Shown here in pieces: positions 33,983 through 42,883 of a stretch of DNA of 64,000 bases. A program made the translations under genes and the position numbers. The notes beneath the pieces are model-generated. The model was not told where the DNA came from and did not search any database. It was given only the letters and a program-made list of their open reading frames with translations. The stretch comes from Radiobacillus kanasensis. GTDB taxonomy: Bacteria; Bacillota; Bacilli; Bacillales; Amphibacillaceae. Position 1 is the stretch's first letter; each line of letters begins with the position of its first letter. The stretch lies in NCBI RefSeq assembly GCF_021049245.1, contig NZ_CP088020.1, forward strand, positions 3,292,001-3,356,000. The letters are read 5' to 3'.

Positions 33983-36900
33983 CTATTCTTTAATCTCGAA
34001 CATTAAAGTATTGTAGCTGTCATAACTTCTAGTTGAATTTATATCTCTTACATGAACAACCAACTTATAAGTTCCAACTTGATTTGGAAGCCAGTTAGTT
34101 GAAGAACTGGCTCCATAATCACGTATCAATGTCCATTCACCTGTCTCAGTGTTTTCTACCCAGAATTTATACTCCAAGCTAGTTCCTCCGCTTGCTTCTG
34201 CACTTACATTTATACTAGTTCCTATCACTTGTGGACTACTCTTATCAGCCGTAACTTTATTTACTGTTACTTTTCCTGGCTGAGAAATTACATAGGTTAA
34301 AGTTTGGTATGCTTCATAGCTCTTGGTTGAACCTACATTCCTAACATGCACTACTAGCTTGTAGTTTGCCGCTTCACTTGGTGTCCAACTAGTAGTTGCA
34401 CTGCTTCCATAATTTCGTATGAGTGTCCATTTTCCTGTATCCGTATTTTCCGCCCAGAATTTATACTCCAAGCTAGTTCCTCCGCTTGCTTCTGCACTTA
34501 CATTTATACTAGTTCCTGTAACTTGTGGACTGCTCTTATCAGTTGTAACTTTATTTATTGTTATTTTTCCTGGTTGAGAAATTACATAGGATAAAGTTTG
34601 GTATGCTTCATAGCTCTTGGTTGAACCTACATTCCTAACATGCACTACCAGCTTGTAGTTTGCCGCTTCACTTGGTGTCCAACTAGTAGTTGCACTGCTT
34701 CCGTAATTTCGTATGAGTGTCCATTTTCCTGTATCCGTATTTTCCGCCCAGAATTTATACTCCAAGCTAGTTCCTCCGCTTGCTTCTGCACTTACATTTA
34801 TATTGGTTCCTGCTTCTTGCGGACTAGCTTTGTCCACCGTTAGATTACTTACATTGATTTTTGGCGGCTCTGATATTTTATAATTTAGTGTCCGATAGGC
34901 ATCATAGCTTTTGGAAGATCCAACTTCTCTCGCATGTACTACTAATTTATAGTCACCTGCTACGTTTGGTGTCCAATTAGCTGTAGCACTACTTCCATAA
35001 TTTCTAATTAATGTCCATTTACCAGTACTCGTGTTTTCTGCCCAGAACTTATACTCTAATGTTGTTTCACCAGTGGCCACTGCGGTTACATTTATATTGC
35101 TTCCTGTTACTTGCGGACTAACCTTGTCCACCGTTATTTCACTTATATTGACTCTTGGTGGCTCTGATATTTTATAATCCAGAGTTCGATAGGCATCATA
35201 ACTTTTTGTTGAACCTACTTCTCTCACATGCACTACTAGCTTATAGTTACCTGATTCACTAGGTAGCCAACTTATTGTGGAGCTAGAACTATAGTCATTG
35301 AGTAATATCCATTGGTTTGTATCAATGTTTTGTGCCCAGAATTTATATTCTAGTGAAGTGCTACCACTTGCTGATGCACTGATATTAATTGTTTGGCCCA
35401 ACTCTTGTGGACTAGTTTTTGACGTTGATAATCCATCTACTTTAATCGGCTCATTAATGACGAACTCTTTCGTAATGTAATCATCATAATCTTTCGATGA
35501 ATATTTATCTTTCACATGAACATTCAAGGTGTAATTACCACTAGTATCTGGTGTCCAATCAACATAACTTTTCCCAGAGTAGTTTTGAATCAGCTTCCAT
35601 TCTCCTTGATATCCAACCCAAAATTGATAGATTAATTGAGAACCGCCACTAGCATTTGCAGTGACCCTAATCGTATCTTTAGCGTTTTGCGGGGAAGATA
35701 AATCCGTTGTAATACTGCTAACCGATGCTTCAGCTGGAATTTTTCCTGTTAAATTGATTGTTGTACCTTGATAATAAAAGCCAAGAATATCTCGATAATT
35801 CTTTCCATGGTTTTGAGCCATATTTTGTGCTCCATGTTGACTCATTCCAACCGCGTGCCCAAAACCACTTCCCTCTATTTTATATTGACTCCCCGTATCT
35901 GTAACACTATTAATATTGATACTCTTCATTTTGGCCCAACCAAACATAGACCTAAAAGTAGTCATATTGAACGTAAAAATATTTTGAAAACGTGCTATAT
36001 CGTTTGAAGAATTTTTTCGATACTCTCCAGTTACCTTGTTTCTCAACATATATTGTATTTCAATATTTCCTTTATAAACAATATCTGATTGCATTGTGTT
36101 GTTAATAAGGTCTAAGCCGAATATTTTTGTGATTTTCAGTTCATAATCTTTACTAATGCCATTAGTGTATAAATTTGATTTTAAATTGTTTATGAAACTT
36201 GAATCAGCTTCACTAACTGAACTCCACCAATCCTGAGGTCTTTTAAGGTCCTTAGTAGATACGTCAATTTGTGTTTCTGCTAGATAAAAACTCCAATTGT
36301 TATATGAATTACCACTAAAACTATCGTACGGATCTAGTTTAGTAGTTAGATAGGGATGGTATTCATCATTACTCCATCCATAATTCTCATTTGAAATAAT
36401 CTTGCCACCGTTTGAGGATGAGTAAACCGCTGAAATCGGGTTACCATTATAATTTATAATTTGACCTCTTGTTGATTCAACGGCTTTAATAACATTTTGA
36501 TAAGTAGAACCAGTTACTATACCAGCATATACTTGATCATTCTGCGAATCTATAATAGTTTTAGTTGATGAATCGACAAAAGGCAAAGCATGGGTTCGTG
36601 CTGCCAAAGTTTGTGCTTTAAGTGCTTCAATATCCCAACTTGGATACATTTCAAAACCAACTACGCCCTTTAAGTAGTCCTCGATAAATAATTTGTTGTA
36701 AGGACGTACATAGCTTCCTTCTTTTTTAAAATTCATTTCTCCATAATAAGACAAAATTTTACCCTGTCTTACTGAATCATGAACGGTAACAAAGCTACTA
36801 TCACTGTACAGGGTTGGATAAATGTTAATACCTGATGTTGACTTAGTAATGGTAGTAGAACCATCCATAAGAATAACATCACCACTTTGAATTTTTACTG

Positions 36901-37105
36901 TGTATATCCTTCCTTCTTTTAACGCATAATTCAAGCCTGTTATTTTATATGTTCCAGAAACTTCAAAGTCAATACTGCTTTTATTTCCAATATGGTTATA
37001 GAGCTTTACTGAGATAAGACCAGGGCTTGCTGCCGACACTTTTTCTGAGTTTGTAAATACTAGAAATACAAATAGCACAGAAAAAAACACTATTATTTTT
37101 TTCAT
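33983..37105 (-). CDS. SpoIID/LytB-domain protein with six C-terminal repeats
   Basis: Secreted protein of 1040 residues. After the signal peptide, residues about 100-455 form a SpoIID/LytB domain: EDYLKGVVGFEMYPSWDIEAL (with the Glu known as catalytic in SpoIID), KAQTLAARTHA, NDQVYAGI, and GSGFGHAVGMSQHGAQNMA near its end. Family knowledge: SpoIID is a lytic transglycosylase acting after an amidase, LytB a LytC modifier. Six repeats of 93-98 residues follow (from about 461) with SPQ, LEYKFWAEN, WTLIRNYGSS and YKLVVHVR motifs, the same family as in the amidase. Repeats 4 and 5 are almost identical even in DNA. A GGGGGG site precedes the ATG. Confidence 0.88.
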   Translation of the reverse strand: MKKIIVFFSVLFVFLVFTNSEKVSAASPGLISVKLYNHIGNKSSIDFEVSGTYKITGLNYALKEGRIYTVKIQSGDVILMDGSTTITKSTSGINIYPTLYSDSSFVTVHDSVRQGKILSYYGEMNFKKEGSYVRPYNKLFIEDYLKGVVGFEMYPSWDIEALKAQTLAARTHALPFVDSSTKTIIDSQNDQVYAGIVTGSTYQNVIKAVESTRGQIINYNGNPISAVYSSSNGGKIISNENYGWSNDEYHPYLTTKLDPYDSFSGNSYNNWSFYLAETQIDVSTKDLKRPQDWWSSVSEADSSFINNLKSNLYTNGISKDYELKITKIFGLDLINNTMQSDIVYKGNIEIQYMLRNKVTGEYRKNSSNDIARFQNIFTFNMTTFRSMFGWAKMKSININSVTDTGSQYKIEGSGFGHAVGMSQHGAQNMAQNHGKNYRDILGFYYQGTTINLTGKIPAEASVSSITTDLSSPQNAKDTIRVTANASGGSQLIYQFWVGYQGEWKLIQNYSGKSYVDWTPDTSGNYTLNVHVKDKYSSKDYDDYITKEFVINEPIKVDGLSTSKTSPQELGQTINISASASGSTSLEYKFWAQNIDTNQWILLNDYSSSSTISWLPSESGNYKLVVHVREVGSTKSYDAYRTLDYKISEPPRVNISEITVDKVSPQVTGSNINVTAVATGETTLEYKFWAENTSTGKWTLIRNYGSSATANWTPNVAGDYKLVVHAREVGSSKSYDAYRTLNYKISEPPKINVSNLTVDKASPQEAGTNINVSAEASGGTSLEYKFWAENTDTGKWTLIRNYGSSATTSWTPSEAANYKLVVHVRNVGSTKSYEAYQTLSYVISQPGKITINKVTTDKSSPQVTGTSINVSAEASGGTSLEYKFWAENTDTGKWTLIRNYGSSATTSWTPSEAANYKLVVHVRNVGSTKSYEAYQTLTYVISQPGKVTVNKVTADKSSPQVIGTSINVSAEASGGTSLEYKFWVENTETGEWTLIRDYGASSSTNWLPNQVGTYKLVVHVRDINSTRSYDSYNTLMFEIKE
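34265..34852 (-). repeat. Near-identical 294-bp tandem coding repeat inside the SpoIID-like gene
   Basis: Repeats 4 and 5 of the protein are offset by exactly 294 bases (98 codons). Across a stretch of roughly 200 bases I count only two differences, both silent. Part of repeat 6 (34159-34217) is also identical to the matching part of repeat 5. Other repeats of the gene are much more diverged, so this indicates recent duplication or gene conversion. Confidence 0.88.
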
Positions 37106-37229
37106 AATTAACCCCCCTGTATCATTTTACAATAATCTACAAAATACTATTTATTATATTAAACTATCATTCATTATTTTAAAACCCCTAAAAAAGTCTT
37201 ATTTATTTGTAAATATTCTAAAGATAACC

Positions 37230-37268
37230 AAAAAAGATAGTAGGAAATTACATCCTACTATCTTTTGG
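37230..37268 (-). terminator. Terminator at the end of the 13-gene legionaminic/glycosylation unit
   Basis: GATAGTAGGA (37236-37245) and TCCTACTATC (37253-37262) with outer A/T pairs make a long stem; TTTTTT follows on the minus strand. It isolates the SpoIID/amidase unit from the genes upstream. The AT-rich 37106-37229 must hold the SpoIID promoter; a TATAAT lies at 37158-37153 but no good -35 was found. Confidence 0.85.
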
Positions 37269-37272
37269 TTAA

Positions 37273-38829
37273 TTATAACTTTTTAACATGTAATTCTAAT
37301 AAATTTTGTATTTTAGAGTTAAATTTCTTCTGATCGAATTTCTCGTAATAGAGTAATTTTAATATATCTAGATGAGAGTAATTGGTCTGTCTAGCATCTA
37401 TTGAAATCATATATTCTGGTCTTTCCTCAAATTCATATTCATAAAAATGATAATTATGAAATTCCTTGAAATCCTTAAATTTATTTATGGTATCTTCAGG
37501 TCTAATAGCTAACTTATCCGGATTTCCATATGCTTGTTTTAATATATAGTTAAATTCATAAAACTTGTATGTCCTATTTTTAGCATTTAATTCTGTTGCA
37601 TTGTCAACTACAATAAAGGTATTGTTATTAGCTACATTTTTATTATTTTTCATTTCATAAATGAGAGCCAATTGTTTATAGTGATCCAGCTGATATTCTA
37701 GAAAGAAGGATAAATTCAAGAATGAAAACCCCGTTATAAGATAGGTTAAAATAAGGGTCTGAACCTTTATATTTATCCTTATAATGCTCGCTATTAATTT
37801 TATACCATAATATATAGTAATACTTGCCCCCAACGGAATTAATAACTGCCACCTTCCGTACATGCCAATATGTTGAGGTATCTTTCCAACTGCACAATAC
37901 GGAAAAACAGCCGCAAAGATAGTAAGGATTCCATATATAAACAATAAAACACTTTTATTTGTTTGTTCATCATTGTGTTTTTTTAGTATGATTAAACTTA
38001 TCACAATCGTTATTATCCAAACAACACCATACATATAAATTCCATTCATTGGTGTTGCGACTTGTATAATTACATTTAAAAAAGAATCATTAAGAGAATG
38101 TATAGAGTATCCTATGCCTTTAAATAACGAATCAATTGTGATTTCATTATATCCTTTATATAACCCATAAGAATCAAATTGTGTTTGAATGAACCTCGCA
38201 ACTATCGGAATGATTAAAAAATCTAAATACTTGTATAGTAATTTCAAGTATGTTTTTATATTAGTTAATTTCTCTCTCTCGTAATAAATAATATCAATTA
38301 ATACGATACCATAAAAAAACAATAAAGAATTATGGGCAAACGATAAGAAAAATACTAAAAGTGATAGGATCCTATATATTTTTTGCTTTTTCCTATAGTA
38401 CTCCGTTAATAGATACCATCCCAAGAAAAATAACAAATAAGGAATTGTGTACCATCCAATTATCACCAATAGTCTTTCCGTGAAGACTGGAAAAACAGAA
38501 AAAATAGCTACTATATAAAATCGATCCCATTTATTAAATAACTCTTTGTGATTATTTAAAATCAAATAAACGAATACACTACAAAGTAGAAAAACAAAAA
38601 AAGACAGTATTCGATAGCCGACAGCTCCAAGATTGCTTAAAGCAACAATTAACCATCCGATATAAGGCATACCTGCCATATTGTGCCATTCGAGTATAGT
38701 CTCACTATCCATCCCTACCACACCAACATCGTCCCAAAAAACACTGTCATTAAATAAAGTGATTCCATACGAAACAAAGTAAAAGAATATAATAGTTATT
38801 AGTAAGGTGGTAGATTTTTTTTTCACCAT
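37273..38829 (-). CDS. Multi-membrane-span GT-C-like glycosyltransferase (GtrII-like)
   Basis: Membrane protein of 518 residues with about 10-11 hydrophobic segments and a C-terminal non-membrane part of about 130 residues. The first loop after segment one contains FWDDVGVVG, with adjacent acidic residues as in GT-C enzymes that use polyprenyl-phosphate sugars. I recognise no closer family; GtrII-like transferases have a similar layout. It is the last gene of the 13-gene unit, next to YfhO-, CsbB- and GtrA-like genes, so it may transfer a second sugar from the same lipid carrier. This function is inferred from topology and context. Confidence 0.62.
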   Translation of the reverse strand: MVKKKSTTLLITIIFFYFVSYGITLFNDSVFWDDVGVVGMDSETILEWHNMAGMPYIGWLIVALSNLGAVGYRILSFFVFLLCSVFVYLILNNHKELFNKWDRFYIVAIFSVFPVFTERLLVIIGWYTIPYLLFFLGWYLLTEYYRKKQKIYRILSLLVFFLSFAHNSLLFFYGIVLIDIIYYEREKLTNIKTYLKLLYKYLDFLIIPIVARFIQTQFDSYGLYKGYNEITIDSLFKGIGYSIHSLNDSFLNVIIQVATPMNGIYMYGVVWIITIVISLIILKKHNDEQTNKSVLLFIYGILTIFAAVFPYCAVGKIPQHIGMYGRWQLLIPLGASITIYYGIKLIASIIRINIKVQTLILTYLITGFSFLNLSFFLEYQLDHYKQLALIYEMKNNKNVANNNTFIVVDNATELNAKNRTYKFYEFNYILKQAYGNPDKLAIRPEDTINKFKDFKEFHNYHFYEYEFEERPEYMISIDARQTNYSHLDILKLLYYEKFDQKKFNSKIQNLLELHVKKL

Positions 38830-38876
38830 TCACAACCTCTCTTCTTCCTGACTACAACAAGAAAAATTAATTATTA

Positions 38877-41486
38877 TTATAATTTTCTATGGAAAAGTAC
38901 ATGAATGCCCTTCTCTCTAAGGAAAATATAAAAAAATATTATCAAACTAATAATTGATGTAAGCATACCCCAAATAAATCCAGGAGATGTATATTGCATC
39001 TTAACATGATTATTACCTTTCGAAAGGTCTATAGATACAAATGCACCCATAACTTGGTTTGGAGTTACTTTTTTGTTATTTACAAATACTGTCCACCCTT
39101 TGTCATAAGGTATTGATAAAAATAATTCTCCACTTTTCTTTACATCAATATTTCCTTCAATTGTATTACCAGACCACTTTGTTAGATTAAGCCGATTATC
39201 TTTTAACATACCCAGCTGTCGATTCAATTTATGAATATCAAGCTCATAAAATAAATCTCTATAAATTAAAAGCTCTGGCTCATGAAAGACAAAATCAACT
39301 GTTACAATTTCTTCTTTATAACCTCCCAAATCAATAATGTTATTATTATATGTTGTAGGATAGTTATCAATTAGTTTTCCATTAACAAATACCTTTGATT
39401 CTCCAAATACGGATGGCCGAATTAAAGCATATAATTCCTTCATTCCTCTAATATCAAATTTGTAAGATACCTCTCCTACTTTTTTCTCGCTTTTTTTTAT
39501 TAATCGATACTCTCCATTTTGTTGATTTAAAGTCACATTCTTGTAGGAAATAGAAACCGGCTTCAGTGATTTGAATACTCCATTCTGTCCCGATCGAACA
39601 CCTAACATCTTATTTATTATGTTATTTTGGAGTTTAAAAGGATTATTATTCTCCATTTTTAATTCCTTGAAATTGTCATTCACCATGAATCCTATCGGTA
39701 AATAGTTTTTGTTCTTTTGCACTTCTAATGTATCAATTTGCAAATATTTGTCATATCCATGCTTCTCAACATTATCAAGTCCAATAAAATATTTAATACC
39801 TAAAATAGAGTCTGTTACTAAGGTCCCGCCGATTGGGGAAGTCCATTTTTGTGAAAACGTAGTATATCCTAGTTTATTCATTGCATCAACCATATTAGAA
39901 TTTGTCATAGAACTAAAATGCCTTAGACCCTTATAATCTAAACGAAATGGAGAATTAAAGCTTCGTGGTATGTCTGTTTCTATTCGGTAGAATACTGGAT
40001 CAACATCTTCAATTTTTTGAATTACTTTACGGTAGTTAGAGTCATGATATTCCGATCTTGACGGAATTTTATAATCGCTTTCTATATTAGATAATAGCAC
40101 AAAAGCATTTAACCCTAAATCTACTACAATAATAAGTATTAACAAAAATTTTGCTACTACATCTTTCCTTCTAATAAGGGATAAATATAATAAGCTTAAT
40201 AAGCTAACGATTAAAGTTAGATTAGTTATAATACTTACCATATGGAATGTTCTTTCTCTAAAAATAAAAAGTATTGTTACCATAGTAACCGCTTGAAGAA
40301 TAAGAAACCTGCTTTTAACACGCGATCCACTGCACATCTCCATAAAAACTTTAGATGATATTAATATCATTAGAAAAGAAAATAAAAATGAATACCTAAA
40401 TGGGAACATATTAGGTGAGTCAAAACCATGCCACGCACTGTTAATTATAGGAATTTCAAAACTTAAAAATACTACTAATAGTAGGATGCCGAAAGTTATC
40501 TTTTCTCTCTTAGTTATCTCCTTCATCGTAAAATAGACTGGAAGTAGCAATGTTGGGAAGATACCTATATATATATTTGGCAAACCTGTTGATAGAAGGG
40601 AATCATACGCGCCATTATAAAATTTACTCATAAAATCCAATATACTAAATAATGGCTTAACATCCATTAGTAACTGAGTTGGTGAACTACTTGCATTTAC
40701 TAAAGCAAAAACCACCGGAAGGGTATTAATAAATGACAGACAGATCCCTAATACTGTCGAACCCAAAAATAAGCTTACCTTTTTTATGATTTCCTTTAAA
40801 GTAATATTTTTGTTTTCAATAATTAATCTTGCCCAAAAATACATAAAACTAAAAATCCCGACCATATATGATATATAAAAATTGGAAACAAACATTAAAG
40901 CCAGAAAAAAAGATAGAAACAATACTTTATTACTTTTTATTAAGTATTCAACTCCCAGTAAGATTACTGGTAAAAGGACAACACCATCTAACCACATAAT
41001 ATTTTGTGCATAAACTATAGAATAGGCCATTAAAGCATAGCTCACTGAAAAAATAATCTGACCATAACTGTTTATTCCAATTACTTTTTTCAAATATATG
41101 GAGGAGGTTAATCCAGCAGATCCTACTTTTAACAAAGTCATTAATACGATCGATTCAGGAATACTTTCTCTTTCGAATAAAATGATTAATGGAGAAAAAA
41201 TACTAGAGAGATAATAACCATACACACCAAAAAAGTTCATCCCTAGACTTGCTTTCCAACTATAAAACAAACTATCCGAAGTGGTTAAAACATCATAAAA
41301 ATAATTATAAAATTCAATATACTGTCCAAACATATCCTTTATAAGAAAAGATTTTGATCCAAAAGGATAAATATTGAAACAAATCAAAACGATGCCAAAT
41401 ACTAACATAGGTATAATAAAACAAAGCAAATAAATTATAATGTTACTATTTTTGATAGTTTCTAACCCAGACCTTAAATTGAACAT
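38877..41486 (-). CDS. YfhO-family membrane glycosyltransferase (GT-C)
   Basis: Protein of 869 residues with 12 or more membrane segments in the first 470 residues, an extracytoplasmic region of about 350 residues and a last membrane segment near the C terminus (GMLTSIISLIIFFYIFL). The KDMFGQYIEFYNYFYDVL after the first segment and NIMWLDGVVLLPVILLG are typical of YfhO. Family knowledge: YfhO in Bacillus and Listeria transfers GlcNAc from undecaprenyl phosphate, loaded by CsbB-type GT2, onto lipoteichoic acid. The neighbouring GT2 and GtrA-like genes complete that three-part system. Confidence 0.87.
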   Translation of the reverse strand: MFNLRSGLETIKNSNIIIYLLCFIIPMLVFGIVLICFNIYPFGSKSFLIKDMFGQYIEFYNYFYDVLTTSDSLFYSWKASLGMNFFGVYGYYLSSIFSPLIILFERESIPESIVLMTLLKVGSAGLTSSIYLKKVIGINSYGQIIFSVSYALMAYSIVYAQNIMWLDGVVLLPVILLGVEYLIKSNKVLFLSFFLALMFVSNFYISYMVGIFSFMYFWARLIIENKNITLKEIIKKVSLFLGSTVLGICLSFINTLPVVFALVNASSSPTQLLMDVKPLFSILDFMSKFYNGAYDSLLSTGLPNIYIGIFPTLLLPVYFTMKEITKREKITFGILLLVVFLSFEIPIINSAWHGFDSPNMFPFRYSFLFSFLMILISSKVFMEMCSGSRVKSRFLILQAVTMVTILFIFRERTFHMVSIITNLTLIVSLLSLLYLSLIRRKDVVAKFLLILIIVVDLGLNAFVLLSNIESDYKIPSRSEYHDSNYRKVIQKIEDVDPVFYRIETDIPRSFNSPFRLDYKGLRHFSSMTNSNMVDAMNKLGYTTFSQKWTSPIGGTLVTDSILGIKYFIGLDNVEKHGYDKYLQIDTLEVQKNKNYLPIGFMVNDNFKELKMENNNPFKLQNNIINKMLGVRSGQNGVFKSLKPVSISYKNVTLNQQNGEYRLIKKSEKKVGEVSYKFDIRGMKELYALIRPSVFGESKVFVNGKLIDNYPTTYNNNIIDLGGYKEEIVTVDFVFHEPELLIYRDLFYELDIHKLNRQLGMLKDNRLNLTKWSGNTIEGNIDVKKSGELFLSIPYDKGWTVFVNNKKVTPNQVMGAFVSIDLSKGNNHVKMQYTSPGFIWGMLTSIISLIIFFYIFLREKGIHVLFHRKL

Positions 41487-41521
41487 TTGAGTACCTCACT
41501 TAATGAACGTCTTACATCTAA

Positions 41522-41899
41522 TTACTTTGTTAAAATTTTCTTCGATAATAAGAAGGTAAATGGTATGGCAATTACTGACGCTAATAACGGTGAAATATTT
41601 TCATCAAATTTCATCAAATCCACTAGAATAAATACAGCTAAAGAAGAAACGCTAATATTTACTACATATGTTAATGGGAACTGAAAAAATTTCTTGAAGG
41701 TGGGCTTTGTTTTATACGTAAACAATGAATTCATAAAAAAAGAACCCACCATGCTTATTAAAAATGCAAGAATATGTGAAATCATGTAATGAAAATGTAC
41801 CAAGTTAAAAAGGAGCAAATATAATACATAATAATTGAATGTATTAATAAACCCCACTATGATGAATCTGACTATTTGTGATGAGAATAAATAATTCAT
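41522..41899 (-). CDS. GtrA-like small membrane protein (putative lipid-sugar flippase)
   Basis: Protein of 125 residues with four hydrophobic segments and FIIVGFINTFNYYVLYLLLF at the N terminus, matching the GtrA/GtcA family (RFxxVGxxNTxxxY). It is thought to flip undecaprenyl-phosphate-linked sugars made by the adjacent GT2. Start is the ATG at 41899, six bases after AAGGTG; a GTG at 41908 overlaps that site. It lies between the GT2 and YfhO genes. Confidence 0.85.
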   Translation of the reverse strand: MNYLFSSQIVRFIIVGFINTFNYYVLYLLLFNLVHFHYMISHILAFLISMVGSFFMNSLFTYKTKPTFKKFFQFPLTYVVNISVSSLAVFILVDLMKFDENISPLLASVIAIPFTFLLSKKILTK

Positions 41900-41909
41900 G
41901 AAAAGCACC

Positions 41910-42836
41910 TTATTCCCTTTCTATACTTTGGTCCTCAATAATAAAGTGAGGGCGTCTTTTAGTTTCATAGTAGATTCTCCCAATATACTCTCCTATTACT
42001 CCAAGAGATATAAGCTGTATTCCTCCTAAAATTAATACAGAAGAAATAGTAGTAAAATAACCTGGAACATCAATTCCATATATTACTTTCTGAAAGAAGG
42101 AGAATATGACATATAGAACAGCCAGTAGGGTAACAAAGAATCCCAAATATATTGTTACTCGCAAAGGCTTATTATTAAAAGATATTATCCCGTCAATACC
42201 GTAGCTGAGTAGTTTAGAAAAAGTCCATTTACTTTCCCCTTCACCACGGATAATATTATCGTATTCAATTACTTTCTCCTCGAATCCAATCCATGAAAAT
42301 AGCCCTTTAGAAAATCTGTTATATTCCTGCATTTTTACAATAGCGTTTGCTGCGCGTTTACTTAATAATCGAAAGTCTCCGATACCATCAGTTAACTCTA
42401 CATCAACAAATTTATTAATCAGCCTATAATATAATTTTGATACCGATGATCTACTTACTGATTCTCCTTTTCTGGTTCTTCTTGCAATTACTTGATCGAA
42501 TCCTTCCTTATACCCCTTAACCATTTCAGGAATCAGGGATGGTGGATGTTGTAAATCTGCATCCATAATGATGTATGCATCCCCTGAAGCAAAAGTTAAT
42601 CCAGCGAGCATAGCAGCTTCTTTTCCAAAGTTTCTACTAAACGAAGCAAACTTCACCTTTTTATCATTACTTGAAAGATCTTTAATAATATTTTTGGTGT
42701 TATCCTTACTCCCATCATTTACAAAGATAATTTCATAATTGTAATTGTTTTGTGTCAAAATTTCAGTCGTTATATTATAGAATTTCTTAAGTACCTTTTC
42801 TTCTTCATAGCATGGAACTATTATGGATAGCTTCAA
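41910..42836 (-). CDS. GT2 undecaprenyl-phosphate sugar synthase (GtrB/CsbB-like)
   Basis: Membrane-linked GT-A glycosyltransferase of 308 residues. The N-terminal domain has VPCYEEEKVL, FVNDGSKDNT and MDADLQHPPSLIPEM with the DxD motif. Two membrane helices lie near residues 230-290 (VTIYLGFFVTLLAVLYVIFSFF and SVLILGGIQLISLGVIGEYIGR). It would charge undecaprenyl phosphate with a hexose or HexNAc; the GtrA-like protein would flip it and the YfhO-like protein use it. It sits 47 bases after the sialyltransferase-like gene. Confidence 0.9.
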   Translation of the reverse strand: MKLSIIVPCYEEEKVLKKFYNITTEILTQNNYNYEIIFVNDGSKDNTKNIIKDLSSNDKKVKFASFSRNFGKEAAMLAGLTFASGDAYIIMDADLQHPPSLIPEMVKGYKEGFDQVIARRTRKGESVSRSSVSKLYYRLINKFVDVELTDGIGDFRLLSKRAANAIVKMQEYNRFSKGLFSWIGFEEKVIEYDNIIRGEGESKWTFSKLLSYGIDGIISFNNKPLRVTIYLGFFVTLLAVLYVIFSFFQKVIYGIDVPGYFTTISSVLILGGIQLISLGVIGEYIGRIYYETKRRPHFIIEDQSIERE

Positions 42837-42883
42837 TTTTTATCACCCTAGATTATTTTATCTTTACCCTTTTAAACTCTATG

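Noticed and set aside
33983..35725. Regular repeats that could look like a CRISPR or other array
   Set aside because: The repeats are in-frame 93-98 codon protein domains with no short conserved repeat plus unique spacer structure.
37106..37229. Sigma-A promoter for the SpoIID-like gene
   Set aside because: A TATAAT is present at 37158-37153 on the minus strand but the matching -35 region is very poor; not reported as a feature.
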